Below are positions 1-10,760 of a stretch of DNA of 64,000 nucleotides, in pieces (the stretch's first letter is position 1; each line of letters starts with the position of its first letter). The position numbers and the translations under genes are program-made. The notes beneath the pieces were generated by a model, which made no database searches, was not told the DNA's origin, and saw nothing but the letters and a program-made list of their open reading frames with translations. The DNA comes from Lutjanus erythropterus (taxonomy: Eukaryota > Chordata > Actinopteri > Lutjaniformes > Lutjanidae): contig CM034604.1 of the NCBI GenBank assembly GCA_020091685.1, forward strand, positions 7,297,682 to 7,361,681, given 5' to 3'.

Positions 1-260
1 AGTCCAACTGGTAATAGACTGCAAGGTAGACCCAGTCTACCAATGTTGCTGTAGACAGAAACATCTGGAGCACCTTCTTTCAGCTTGTACCACACCACTT
101 GCCTCACGCATGTGTCATGTGACAAGTGCATTTCTCAGCAAAAACAGACTGAAAACACTGCACAGGCTGTCTGAGTTTGGTAGCTGGTCTGTTCCCAAAC
201 AGTAGCTGCTGCAGAAACTAGCCGCCACACTAGCTACTCAACATATTTCATATTTTAATT
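1..260. other. Unassigned sequence left of a DIRS fragment
   Basis: No convincing reading frame and no repeat that I recognise. It may be the non-coding leader of the DIRS fragment that follows, but nothing in it proves this. Confidence 0.3.
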
Positions 261-1728
261 ATGGTGATGCTACGCCAGACCCTGCCTTACCTGATGTCAC
301 CAAGCCCCACCAACAGGCCGGTTTCGGTTAGCGGTGCTGCAGTGTCGAGCACCCTGATAAACACATTAAAATTGCCTTGTGCACATCCAGGCCACATGCC
401 AAGGGTGCAGGCTCGTTTGTTCATACAAAACATGCAGAATATGAACAAAGTAAAAGAAATGAAATGGGAACAGAGCAGGGCTGTGCCTCTTTGCATGCCA
501 CCACAGGAGGAAGGCATAACCCCACTTGGTGCAGCACGTGGATCCTACTTAAGACAGTACATCTTCAAGATGCTTACGCATGCAACTGTGATACAGTTTG
601 TGTGCCCAGGCAATCGGTTTACGTTCATAGACCTGAAGGATGCTCATTTTCACATCCCTATTTATCCCCCTCACAGGCGATATCGCAGATTTGCCTTTCA
701 AGACGTAACATATCAGTGTCTGGTGCTCTCGTTTGGCTTTTCACCAAGCCCACGGGTGTTTGTGAAATGCCATAGCACCCCTGAGGGAGGGGGGCATGCA
801 CCTGGTGACATATATAGACGACTGGCTGCTGGCGGCACAGTCACCCAGGAAGTTCAGGCACACGCCAGACTGCTCACTTTGCATCTGTCAGCTCTGGGAT
901 TTACAGTGAAATGGGAAAAGAGTGTTTTGGTTGGAGCTCAAAACATTATGTTCATAGGTTTGTTACTGAACTTGGTCACATTCAAAGCACGCCTGTCAGA
1001 GGAAAGGGTGGAAGCATTTCAGGCTTGTCTGGCACTTTTTCATCAGGAGGGCAATGTTGAAATTCAGGACGTGCCTCAGACTGCTGGGGCTAATGGCATT
1101 ATCGCCTTGCTAAAATTGAACCTGATACATCATGGACACCGTCAGGCGTTGGTCTCCATGGCACCCTGGCATGCACCCTGAGATGCATGGCCCTCCTGAC
1201 CACAGGCTTTCCCATGGGAGCAGTCATGGCATGGAAAGTGGTTACGTCAGTTGCCTATCTGGTGGGCTGGGGAGCCACAAACGAAGGCAGGACAGTGAAT
1301 TGCACATGGAGCCCACAGATGCAGTTGGCTCACATAAACTGTCTGGAACTCCTGGCTGTCTCACTGGCTTGAAGCATTTTCTGCCTTTCCTGAGAGGGCA
1401 GCATGTTCCGGTCAGAACAGACAATACCACGGTGGTGGCCTATATCAACAGACAGGGAGGGCTGCGTTCACGCCATCTGCTCATGTTTGATTGTGTGGAG
1501 CAGCTCACACTTGTTATCGCTGAGAGCCGCACACATTCCAAGCACATTCAACCAGGGAGAGAATCTGCTCTCCATGGGCGACCCTCGCTACAAGGACTGG
1601 AAACTATACAGTGAGCTACTAGCTCAAATATGGAGAATTTATGGTCAGGCAGAGATAGATCTCTTTACGTCAGAGGAGAACGTTCAGTGCCATCTCTTTT
1701 ATTTACTGACCGGTCAGAGCGCTCCGAT
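261..1728 (+). mobile_element. DIRS-type retrotransposon copy 1, RT and RNase H part, degenerate
   Basis: Three overlapping frames together spell a DIRS polyprotein. The reverse transcriptase fingers/palm begin near 618 (FTFIDLKDAHFHIPI) and the RNase H domain lies near 1411-1450 (VRTDNTTVVAYIN). Frames change near 780-830, 1130 and 1510, so the protein is broken. The YIDD region near 810-830 is read only by changing frame. The closest relative in the window is the minus-strand copy at 15690-17600, which shares the N-terminal peptide NRPVSVSGAAVSST and the RNase H stretch. Coding homology stops at about 1728, where a minus-strand LINE begins, and resumes at about 6180 with a recombinase fragment. 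One DIRS insertion was therefore split by a later LINE insertion. DIRS elements replicate by reverse transcription but integrate with a tyrosine recombinase. Confidence 0.85.
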
Positions 1729-2262
1729 GGGGTTTATTTGTTTATTTATTTGTGGATCCCCATTAGCTGACGCCTGGACGAACAGCTAGTCTTCCTGGGG
1801 TCCACCCTCACAACATAATACAAAAAGTGTACAAACAAGAATACATAATTGAAAAATAGAGTATATTAAAACAAGAAAAGATGAAAGCAGAGAAAATAAA
1901 TGACAGAGTTACAACAAATGAATTAACTCAAATTATCGTTAAGTGTGCTCTCAGTTTTCTCTTGAAACAATTCCTGTCCCTGGCTTTGTGAATATATCTC
2001 GGGAGTAGATTCCATAAAGTTGTGGCTCTATACAAGACTGATTTCTTCAAAAAATTGGATTTAGGACATGGCAGAATTATATGCTCTTTGCTGGCAGCTC
2101 TTGTGGATTATGAATGAATTTCAATGGTATGAATTATATTTTGAGCAAGAAAATGTGGAGATCGTTTTTTCACAACACTATAAAAATTGACCAATAAATT
2201 AATTAAATTTCTTTTCTCAACATAGAGCCAACCCAAACTGCAATGCATATCAATTGTACTCG

Positions 2263-4751
2263 TCAAAGGGGGACAGTTGAGAATAAGTCTGGCTTGTTTT
2301 GTGCCACTTGTACTTTTCTTATTAACTGTTTAGACGTGGATGACCAGATAACTGAGCAATAATCCAGATGACACAAAACCAGAGAACGAACTGTTTGACA
2401 GAGCAGTGATGAAGGAATAAAAGATGCATATTTCCTGACAATAGCAACTGCTCTTCCCATCTTCAGAACAATCTTATTTATATGTTCAGACCAAGACAAA
2501 GTGTTATCAAGCCAGAGACCCAATAGCTTTGCTTTTCTTACATATTGAATCAGTTGACCGTCTATTTGTAAATTCAGAATTGGATTCTTTGCCATATAGT
2601 AATTAGATCCAAATATTATAGAGACCGTCATTGATATATTTAATTTGAGTTTGTTCGTTTCTATCCAATTGAAGATGACATTAAGTTCTGATGATAGGGT
2701 ATTATTCAATTCATCACAAGAAGGTGAAGCATAGTACATGGTGCAATCATCTGCATACATAGTCAAATCACACTTATTTAAAACAAGTGGGAGATCATTG
2801 GTGAATATTGAGAAGAGGAGTGGCCCAAGGCAACTACCTTGTGGAAGTCCACATTCAAGCTGTCTACTGTCTGAGAAAGTGCCATTAAAAAATACTTTTT
2901 GTGTTCGGTTAAACAAGTAACTACTAACCCACATAAGACTGGATGCTTTAAAACCATAGTAGTCAAGCTTCTTCATTAACAGATCATGATCCACCAGATC
3001 AAAAGCAGCACTAAAATCAATTAATACTGTGCCAACAAGCTTTGAATTATCCATGGCTGTTAGCCAATTGTCATTCATTTGTGTCAGTGCTGTACAGGTA
3101 GAATAACCGACCCTGTATGCATGTTGAATTGTTAAATTATTGTCAAAAAAGTAACTCTGGATCTGCTTATAAACTATCTTTTCCAACAGTTTACTAAGAA
3201 CAGTCAAGATGGTAATAGGCCTACTATTGGGACCATTAAATGTACATTTAGTATCTTTGATCAGGGGAATTATTTTGCCCATTTTCCACAATTTGGGACA
3301 TGTGCCACTGATTAAGTATCTATTGAAGATATGACAAATTGCTGAAGAAATGTGCGAAGCAGAGATCTTCAGCAATTTACTATCCAAAAAGTTAGTGCCG
3401 GCTGATTTATTTTCCGGTAAGGATTTTAACATTTTTTCAACAGTAACAACATCGACTTGCTGGAATTCAAAAGTGCAGTTTTTACCATTCATGATATGTT
3501 TTCTAATGAGCTCCTCAGAAACAGAGACTCCCATAGAACCCATTTTATCTCTGATTCTAGACACCTTGTTAATGAAATAGTCATTAAAATAATTTGCAAT
3601 ATGCAAAGGTTTTGTTAAATAAACACCTTCAAATTCAATAAAAGAACTAACAGACTTTTTCCTACCCATGATTTCATTCAGAACAGTCCATAATTTCTTA
3701 CTATCTTGACCACTATCAGCAAGTCTCCTCTGATACTAAGCTCTTTTACTAACTCTATTTATCTTAGTGATGTTATTTCTCAACTTGCGGTAGTGCTTCC
3801 AGTCATCAATGGAACCAGTTAGGATAGCAATCTTCTTAGCTTTATCTCTTTGCACCATTAATTCTTTTAATGATTTATTAATCCAAGGGGCATTAATTGT
3901 TTTTGTTGTAAATTTCACCACTGGATAATGTTTGTTAGCAATCGCCATAAAATAATTCATGAATGTATCCAGAGAAAGCTCTGCATGATCAATAGTGCAT
4001 ACGTCAGTCAACGATGTATTTTCAAGGTCAGGAAGAAAGGAGTTTTTATTAAAATGTTTAAAATTTCTACTAAGAACAACTTTAGCACCTGCCTTAGGCA
4101 ATTTGGTTTTCCTGGAAAATGCAACAAAGTTATGGTTGCTGAAACCTACTGGCACTGAAACAGGTCTGGAGCACAGCTCAGAGTTGTTACTGTAAATATG
4201 ATCTATGCAAGTTGAGGAAGTAACACCATTTAGATTCACAAATACTCTAATAGCTTGAGATATCAGCTGTGTTAATCCACAGGTGTCAGCCATTGACCTA
4301 AGTTTACTTTTCAGGGAACAATTCTCAGAAAGCCAGTCAATGTTAAAATCTCCAAGCAAGTATATTTCTCTATTTTCTTCTGTAATATGGTCCATTCTTT
4401 CACACAAAGTATTGAGGTATTCCACATTAGAGTTAGGAGCTCTATAACAACAACCAACTGGAAAAGGTTTTGTGACAGATGGATTTGAATCCATATAGCT
4501 CCAATGTTATCCTTAATAAGATCATACCTGACTTTACAAGAAAAATGACATTGAGTGTAAATTGCTACTCCACCTCCAAATTTATTTCTATCCTTTCTGT
4601 ATGTGGAATAACCATTAATGATCAACTCTGAGTCTTGAAAATCACTGTCTAGATGTGTTTCTGACACAGCAAGAATGTCAACTTTGTTTAGTTGCAGAAA
4701 TACAGAGTTCATGAATTTTATTCCTGAGACTACAAATATTAATATGTGCAA
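2263..4751 (-). pseudogene. LINE ORF2: APE endonuclease plus reverse transcriptase, broken
   Basis: The endonuclease occupies about 4751-3900 and the reverse transcriptase about 3450-2300. Endonuclease motifs seen are GGGVAIYT, YLLGDFNIDW and CIDHIYSN. The usual SDH motif reads SNH, a lost catalytic Asp. The RT has the FSAAFDLVDH, GLPQGSCLGPLLF and MYADD blocks; the YADD codons are at 2757-2746, so the RT active site is intact. The reading frame shifts between about 4494 and 4400. A single in-frame TAG at 3738-3736 separates the endonuclease from the rest, which continues in the same frame. The C-terminus runs out of frame near 2290. Few lesions for about 2.5 kb suggest a fairly recent insertion. 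ORF2 proteins nick the target and prime reverse transcription there. Confidence 0.85.
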
Positions 4752-4821
4752 AAATCAAACCCTAAATTGTTAATTGACGTGTATGTGAAACAGAAAGGAT
4801 GCACATTAGCAGGAATACCTA

Positions 4822-5659
4822 TTAGATGTTCATGTTTTCAGGTGGCTTTGGGGTACTGTTGCATGGCCAAATTATTAGTTTGTCATGTCTCAAATAGGCA
4901 ATTTCACCTCTATCACGTGCTTCTCTCATTTTGGGGAGCAGTTCCTTTCTTTTCAGATGGACTGCTTCAGTGAAATCTTCATTAATGTAGATCCTAGATC
5001 CTTTCAAGTTTTTGGCTTTTCCCAAAACATCAGCTTTATCCTTATATCTCAGAAGTCTGTTGCTACCAGCTACTGGTTTCCCAGTGCGGTGGGCTCTTTC
5101 AATTTCTATCTCCTTCTTTAGAAGAAGCTTATCCATGAGGACATTTTTAATCATTCCTGCTGCTCTGGAATACTGTCAAATACCAGATTGCTCCTACGAG
5201 AGTGACCTTCTAGGTACTCCATTTTATCTGAAACAACTAGCAGGCTGTCACAAATCTTCATAATGTCAGCTTGCATGGAGTTACAATGTTCCGTCTGCTT
5301 AATGTTATGTCTTGATATTGTCCACTTCCTTCTGTGTGAATTGAATGCTCGTTTTAATTTCTTGCACTTCCCGTGTGATTGTGTCTAGTCTAGAGTTAGT
5401 GGAGTCTAAAATTATTTTTTACAAAACTTTTAAAATTCTCCTGTTGCTGCTGTAGAAGTGCTGAATACATGACTTTCTGCTGTTGCAGCATCTCTTTTAC
5501 CTGAGCCAGCGAGACAACATCTTCGTCTGATTTCTCATCTCTCAAGTCAGCTTGCACTTTTTTGGACCCATCTTTGAGGTGACTACCGCTGAGATGGAAA
5601 TTCAGGCAGCTGTGGCCAAAGGTAGTAGCCACAGGGACCAAAGTGGAGCTTGGTGGCAA
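4822..5659 (-). pseudogene. LINE ORF1 (coiled coil plus RNA-binding-like C-terminal part)
   Basis: Two minus-strand frames, 5659-5396 and 5154-4822, read as one ORF1-type protein interrupted near 5160-5390. The first contains a Gln-rich, coiled-coil-like stretch (EMLQQQKVMYSALLQQQQE). The second is basic and resembles the C-terminal half of LINE ORF1 proteins (IERAHRTGKP, then KAKNLKGSRIYINEDF). ORF1 products are nucleic acid chaperones that coat the LINE RNA. The position directly upstream of ORF2 on the same strand supports the call. Confidence 0.65.
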
Positions 5660-5670
5660 GAACAGCAGGG

Positions 5671-5806
5671 CCTTGTAGTGATGGCCGCAGCAGTGCCTGG
5701 TGGTGATGGCTGCAGCAATGCCTGGTGGTGATGGCTGCAGCAGGGCCTAATGGTGATGGCCGCAGCAGTGCCTGGTGGTGATGGCTGCAGCAGGGCCTGG
5801 TAATGG
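5671..5806. repeat. 25-bp minisatellite, five full copies
   Basis: The units start at 5671, 5696, 5721, 5746 and 5771, with a partial sixth. The consensus is close to CCTGGTGGTGATGGC followed by TGCAGCAGKG, with a few substitutions per unit. It lies immediately 5' of LINE ORF1 and could be that element's 5' UTR repeat. Confidence 0.85.
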
Positions 5807-5860
5807 GTGATGGGCCATGCTAGACCAGGCTGCCTAAGCAGCTGAACAGCTCAAGCTGGC

Positions 5861-6180
5861 TCACAGGAGAGAGAAGGCCGATGCCAAACAATCCTCAATG
5901 TATCAAAGTTTGGGAAAATCATCCATATGTTTTTGTATGATTCTCCCTTTTGTTGGCTGATTAAAAGTATTTCATGCAAAAAATTTAAGCTTTCAAGACT
6001 TAAAAATGTCAAAAAATAGTTAAAACACAATTGGAGGGTCAGGAGCACAGGAGCATTTGCTTCAAGAAGGACAGGTTGAGCTGCTTTGGTGCAGCTCAAC
6101 CTGTCAGCTGTTGTGCGGACAGCTGCGGCCTCTGCCAATCCGCTCTCCCGATACAGACGCGCAGGGAAATATTTCATCCT
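5861..6180. other. Unassigned spacer with a perfect 14-bp hairpin
   Basis: No gene is seen. Positions 6071-6084 (ACAGGTTGAGCTGC) and 6091-6104 (GCAGCTCAACCTGT) are perfect inverted repeats around a 6-nt loop. The stretch lies between the LINE and the resumed DIRS fragment and may belong to either. Confidence 0.6.
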
Positions 6181-6480
6181 CACCCAGAGTGCATGGCTCT
6201 ATGGGCTTGGCCCATGAGAGGCTGGATTTAACTACATCTGGGCTCCCACGGAATGTCATTGCAACCATTCAGAGCGCCAGAGCTTCCTCTATGCATGTTG
6301 CATATGATGGTAAATGGTGTGCATTTGATGATTGGTGCGTAAAAGCAAGGGTGACAGCTTTCCAAAGCCCATTACTCCTTATTCTGACATTTATATAGGA
6401 GCTGCTGGATAAAAGTCCTCTTTCACTGATTCCCAGGAGACTCCTTTGTGGGGAACCTAACCTTCAAGACAGTTCACACA
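6181..6480 (+). mobile_element. DIRS copy 1 continued: N-terminal part of the tyrosine recombinase
   Basis: One frame over about 6240-6400 reads IQSARASSMHVAYDGKWCAF and continues to a leucine-rich helix. It aligns with the core-binding start of the recombinase in the second DIRS copy (near 9570-9720, LQAVRAPSTRVIYAGRWKRF). It is the expected downstream continuation of the element interrupted at 1728. The catalytic domain is not found. Confidence 0.7.
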
Positions 6481-6982
6481 AAAAAGTGAGGTTGATTTGT
6501 TTGCTGTGGTTCGATTGGCTATTCTAAAACTTGCCACTGGCGTCTTGACAAGCTGAGTCACGTAATCAGTTGACTTGAGTGAAGCTGTAACAGGCCAGTT
6601 CACACAGGCAACTTCCCAGTGTCCTGTAGCCTGAGTTGCCTAGTGTCCTGGAGGTTCCACTGCCCAGTAAGCCACTATTTTGGTTGTCAAGTACCTCCTG
6701 TTCCTGCTTCAGCCACATCCTGCTCCATCTGCAGGTCTCTCCTCCTCTGGCTTGGCTGCAACTATCTATTAAAGCTGATTCACCGTCTAAAAATGCTGAA
6801 AATCACTGTTTTGTTTTATAAATGTGTCACACAAGGGTGTGAGGGTTCTTACTAATACCAGCACTTGATATTTCCACTGTTAAAAAATGACTCGTTTGGT
6901 GAAATTTATTTAAAACCAATAAAAACACAGCATTTAGAAATGCAGGGATATAGACAAATGAAGATAAGAACTATTAAAATAC
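6481..6982. other. Unassigned spacer between two DIRS copies
   Basis: Short frames only, with no recognisable protein. It is AT-rich towards 6850-6980. Confidence 0.4.
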
Positions 6983-7379
6983 AACAGTTAAAATGGGCTC
7001 TTTAAAATGGCTGGCAGAGATAACAATGTTCAAATAAAACCTTCAATTCAACCAGTTTGCCCAATGGAGTCTTTAAAAACAGTTCCCAACAGATCTATGG
7101 CAAAATCAAGATCAGTTCAGGAAGGGGAAGCTTCTACTTATTCTTTTAGGAGGAGTAGTAGTAAGGGGTAGGCCTCGAAGTACTCTCGCCGCCCCTTGCG
7201 GTTCCCTGGCGTCTCTTCTCCATGTGGTCCCACTGTCCTTCCTCCCTCCGACTGCGGCGGTGCTGTGGGGAAGAAGAGCGTCCTCAGTCACATGGACACC
7301 AAACAGGGGGTACCATAGCCACACAAACACACACGCCAACACACTTAGCTTGGTCGACTTTCCTTTACTTATCTCTATG

Positions 7380-7733
7380 AAGGCGTTGACCAAGTCTCTG
7401 TCCACGCGCCGACCTGCTGCCTCGTCTCGGCAGCTTTTCTGCCGAGGCTGGCGTGCATCAAGTCTTTGTTGTTGCTTTATTTGGAGGGCCTGCTTCAGGA
7501 TTTGGTTTCGGCAGCCCCAAGTGATGAGACAGCTGAGAGGCTCTGTGTGGCTGACATGTTGCTGCAGGGAACCAGTGCACATGCTCAGGTCCTTGGTCAG
7601 TCAATGGCCTCCATGGTCCAGGCACGCCGCCAAGTGTTGCTGGCTCAATCCAATCTGTCCGACCAGGACTGCATTGCTGTGCTGGCAGCCCCAGTGGTGC
7701 CACGGGAGGTCTTTGGTGGTTCAGTCCCCTTAG
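7380..7733 (+). pseudogene. DIRS gag-like region
   Basis: The open frame from about 7466 encodes a leucine-rich helical segment (LLLYLEGLLQDLVSAAPSDE, then a Gln/Ala-rich helix and VLLAQSNLSDQDCIAVL), as in the C-terminal part of DIRS gag proteins just before the RT. Upstream, in the same general direction, the frame is interrupted by stops near 7170 and 7320-7350. No catalytic motif is expected in gag. The call depends mostly on position. Confidence 0.55.
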
Positions 7734-9221
7734 GTGCTGAGTACACTGGAGTCAGGGTACAGACTCCAGTTCAGAACCAGACCACCACGCTTTTCCGGGA
7801 TTGTTCCTACCCTCCTGAGCAACATGGCAGGTTGTCAGTGTCTTGCGACAGAGGTCTTGGCCCTTCTGAAGAAGGGGGCAATAACACCCGTCCCCAGTGG
7901 CGAGACGCACCAAGGGTTTTATTCAACCTACTTCTTGGTTCCAAAGAAGGACGGCGGCGTCTGTCCTATCTTAAACCTGAAGAGGTTCAATGGCTTCCTG
8001 AGGCACCTGCCTTTCCGTATGCTTCGTCTGTCATGCCTTCTGTCATCCATAAAGCAGGGAGACTGGTTCATTACGGTGGATCTTTGAGATGCATACTTCC
8101 ACAATGCCATACACAGAGGCCACAGGAAGTACCTCCCTTTTTTCTTTCAAGGCAACACATACAAGTACAATGTCCTCCTGTTCGGCCTGTCCTTGTCTCC
8201 TCGCACCTTCACAAAGTGCTTGGAGGCGGCTCTGGCCCCTCTCCTCATACCAGCCGTTCTGGCCAAGGGAATTCACATCTTGAATTACCTGGACGACTGG
8301 CTGATTTGCTCCCCAACAAAGCAACAGGCCCAGCTTGACACCTTGGTGGTGTTGAACCACCTCAAGGACCTGGGGCTGGCCTTGAACAGGGAGAAGAGTT
8401 GCCTGGTTCTGTCAAGGAGGGTGGAGCATCTTGGTTTGGTCCTGGATTCAACCTCGATGAGAGCTGTCCTGACCTCAAAGAGGACAGCGGTGTTGATGGA
8501 CAGCTTGTCACAGTTGGCTGTGGCGAAGCGCGTATCAGTGGAGCATGGCCGGAGGCTGTTGGGCCTCATGGCAGCAGCATCCCAGGTGGTGCCCCTGGGG
8601 TTGCTTCACACGAGGCCACTGCAGCGTTGGCCTGCCAGGCACAAGGTAAGCCCCCACGAGGATGGCCGGAGGGCTATCCCAGTGTCTTCCATCTGCCTTC
8701 CCGCGATTGCATGGTGGACCACAGCCCTAGGCCTCAGGGGAGGAGTTCCACTGGGCCCAGTGTGCTCAAGGGTGACCATTACAACAGACACCGCAGAGGC
8801 TGGCTGGGGTGCCCTATGGGAGAACCACCTGGCCCGCGGCCAGTGGAGCCCCTTTTGGAGAGGGGCTCATATCAACTTGCTCGAACTGGAAGCAGTGTAT
8901 CGAGCTTTGGTGTATTTTTGTCCAATCATTCAAGGGAGGCATGTGTTGGTTCAGACCGACAATTCAACCGTGGTCGCTTACATCAACCACCAGGGGGGTC
9001 TGCGGTCATGGTCTCTGCACGACTTGGCTCACAAACTCCTCCTCTGGGCTCATGCTAAGGGTGTGTCCCTGAAAGCCATCCGCTTGCCAGGGAAAGTGAA
9101 CGTGGCAGTGGACCTCCTGTCCAGGGGTGGCCCCGTGCCAGGCGAGTGGCGGCTTCACCCGCAGATTGTGGAGGCCATTTGGTCCCGATTCGGGGAGGCC
9201 CAGGTAGACCTGCTTGCCTAA
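7734..9221 (+). pseudogene. DIRS reverse transcriptase-RNase H, one in-frame stop
   Basis: A single frame runs across the whole stretch apart from one TGA at 8088-8090, directly after the catalytic VDL (the motif would read VDL-stop-DAYFHNAIH). The RT has VPKKDGGVCPILNLKRFN, LLFGLSLSPRTFTKCLEAA and the active site YLDD at 8286-8297. RNase H follows from about 8775 (TTDTAEAGWGAL, then NLLELEAVYRAL, VQTDNSTVVAYINHQGG and GKVNVAVDLLSR). The enzyme copies the element RNA into DNA. With only one stop this is a recently inactivated copy, and a sequencing error at that base cannot be excluded. Confidence 0.88.
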
Positions 9222-9544
9222 CAGGAGACCACCCATTGGGTCCAGCAGGAATGCTGGGAGTAGATGGTCTTGCAGGTCAGTGGCCCCCAGGCCTGTTATA
9301 TGCATTTCCTCCCTTTCCCCTCATACCAGCCGTTCTGGCAAAAGTGGGGATGATGGGGGCCAGGGTCCTGCTGGTGGCCCCGGATTGGCCACATCAGCCA
9401 TGGATGACGACTTTGCAGAGGCTGCTGGCAGGAACCCCATGGTGCCTCCCAGTCAGGCCGGACATGCTGTCGCAGGCTCAAGGACTGCTCTGGCACCCGA
9501 ATCTGGGGGTTTTCAGGCTGCATGTTCAGCCCTTAGACGGGAGC

Positions 9545-10394
9545 CGCCCACCAGTTTGAGCCCTGCTGTTATGGCTACCCTGCAGGCAGTCAGAGCTCCC
9601 TCTACCAGGGTAATTTATGCTGGCAGGTGGAAGAGGTTTTGCCAGTGGTGTGCAGGGAGGGGCTGGAACACGGTCTCCTGTGGGACACAGGGGGTGCTCT
9701 TGTTTTTGCAGTCTCTGTTAGATGAAGGGCTGGCGGAATCCACCTTGAGGGGCTATGTGGCAGCCATATCTGACGGCCACGTCCCCGTTGAGGGTCGGAC
9801 AGTGGGCTCACAGCCCCTTATTGGCCAGTTCTTGAAGGGGGCTAGGCGTATCCAGCCACCCAGGTGCCACATGGTCCCATTGTGGGATTTGCAGCTGGTG
9901 TTGCAAGGCTCTTTTAGGGCCTCCCTTTGAGTCCTTGGCCAGTGTGGAGTTGGAGCTTCTCTCCCTCAAAACGGCTTTTCTCCTAGCCATGGCCTCAGAA
10001 AAAGCGGGTCTCTGAACTGCATGCCCTGTCTGTGCATCCGTCATGTTTGCGGTTGGGGGAAGAGGGTTCGGCCATCTCTCTCCTGCCAAATCTGGCCTTC
10101 TTACCCAAAGTGCTCCCTCGATCCTTTGTGTTAAGGCCCTTGGTTCTCGAGCCCTTTCATCCTCCACCTCATGAGTCTGCAGAGGCAGGTCAATTGCACC
10201 TGATCTGTCCTGGCCGGTCCTTGAGGGTGTACATCACCCGTTCAAGCCCAGTTAGGCAGACTGACCAACTTTTTTTCTGCTTTGGGGGATATAGGCTAGG
10301 CCAAGCTCTATCCAAGCAGTGGCACAAAGTGCTTTCTTCCACAGCAGGTGGCCTTCATAGGCCTTTGACTGTTTTTCCTTTAAACGATGTTTGA
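9545..10394 (+). pseudogene. DIRS tyrosine recombinase, frameshifted and lacking the HxxR/Tyr part
   Basis: The core-binding domain reads from about 9560 to 9930 (LQAVRAPSTRVIYAGRWKRF, then STLRGYVAAISDGH). A frameshift near 9915 continues the catalytic domain in another frame (ASVELELLSLKTAFLLAMAS, then HALSVHPSCLRLGEEG). The segment ends at QALSKQW. The downstream HxxR box and nucleophilic Tyr of the family are not seen before the terminal repeats, so the enzyme could not recombine. Confidence 0.75.
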
Positions 10395-10482
10395 AACTGA
10401 ACTGGTTGTCTTTGGTGTTTTTTGGCCTCACTACACCTCCTGCCTGACCTTATTTGCTTTGCTAGTTGACCGAATATGAAAT

Positions 10483-10760
10483 AGAACAGATGGTTACGGA
10501 TGTAACCGTGGTTCTATGAATGAAGGTCAACACGCCAGATTGCAACGTCATTCAGAAGGCTAGTTCGGCCTCAGTCGGAAAAAGAGACTGGGTAGGTGAT
10601 CACACACCTGTATTAGTAGGCTCTGATTGCGCCCAGGGGCGGAGGTGTTAATTTGCTATACTGTCTCCTGAAACAGCTCACCCTCGGAGAGAGTGACCCA
10701 TACGGTGGCGTGTTGACCTTCATTCATAGAAGCACGGTTACATCCATAACCATCCGTTCT
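10483..10760. repeat. 55-bp inverted repeats, DIRS terminal structure
   Basis: The left arm 10483-10537 and right arm 10706-10760 are reverse complements, with only a few mismatches by eye, around a 168-nt spacer. Each arm contains a near-palindrome of the form GGTTACGGATGTAACC, which fits the terminal/internal complementary repeats of fish DIRS elements. Confidence 0.82.

Larger units (their letters stand above)
1729..5860 (-). mobile_element. Non-LTR retrotransposon (jockey/CR1-L2-like LINE), nearly full length
   Basis: This minus-strand LINE has ORF1 (about 5659-4822) followed by ORF2 (4751-2263) with endonuclease and reverse transcriptase. Its 3' end lies at about 1729-1800, where the plus strand reads (TTTATTTG)-like repeats: on the element strand, a short AAATAAA-type tail after a TAATGGGGATCC motif. 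A 25-bp minisatellite (5671-5806) sits at the 5' end and may be part of its 5' UTR. It lies inside DIRS copy 1, so it is the younger insertion. The clade is inferred from the endonuclease/RT sequence and the two-ORF layout; Rex1/CR1/L2-type placement is likely but not settled. Confidence 0.82.
6983..10760 (+). mobile_element. DIRS-type retrotransposon copy 2, near full length
   Basis: The order is leader or gag start (6983-7380), gag-like frame (7466-7733), RT-RNase H (7734-9221), tyrosine recombinase (about 9545-10394) and a terminal inverted-repeat block (10483-10760). That gene order and the recombinase in place of an integrase are diagnostic of DIRS. It belongs to a different, more GC-rich family than copies 1 and 3. 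The right edge is placed at 10760, because sequence from 10761 matches in inverted orientation the upstream flank of TAAR C (about 22170-22290). The element therefore sits in the 5' flank of TAAR A. Lesions are few (one RT stop, recombinase frameshift and truncation). Confidence 0.82.
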
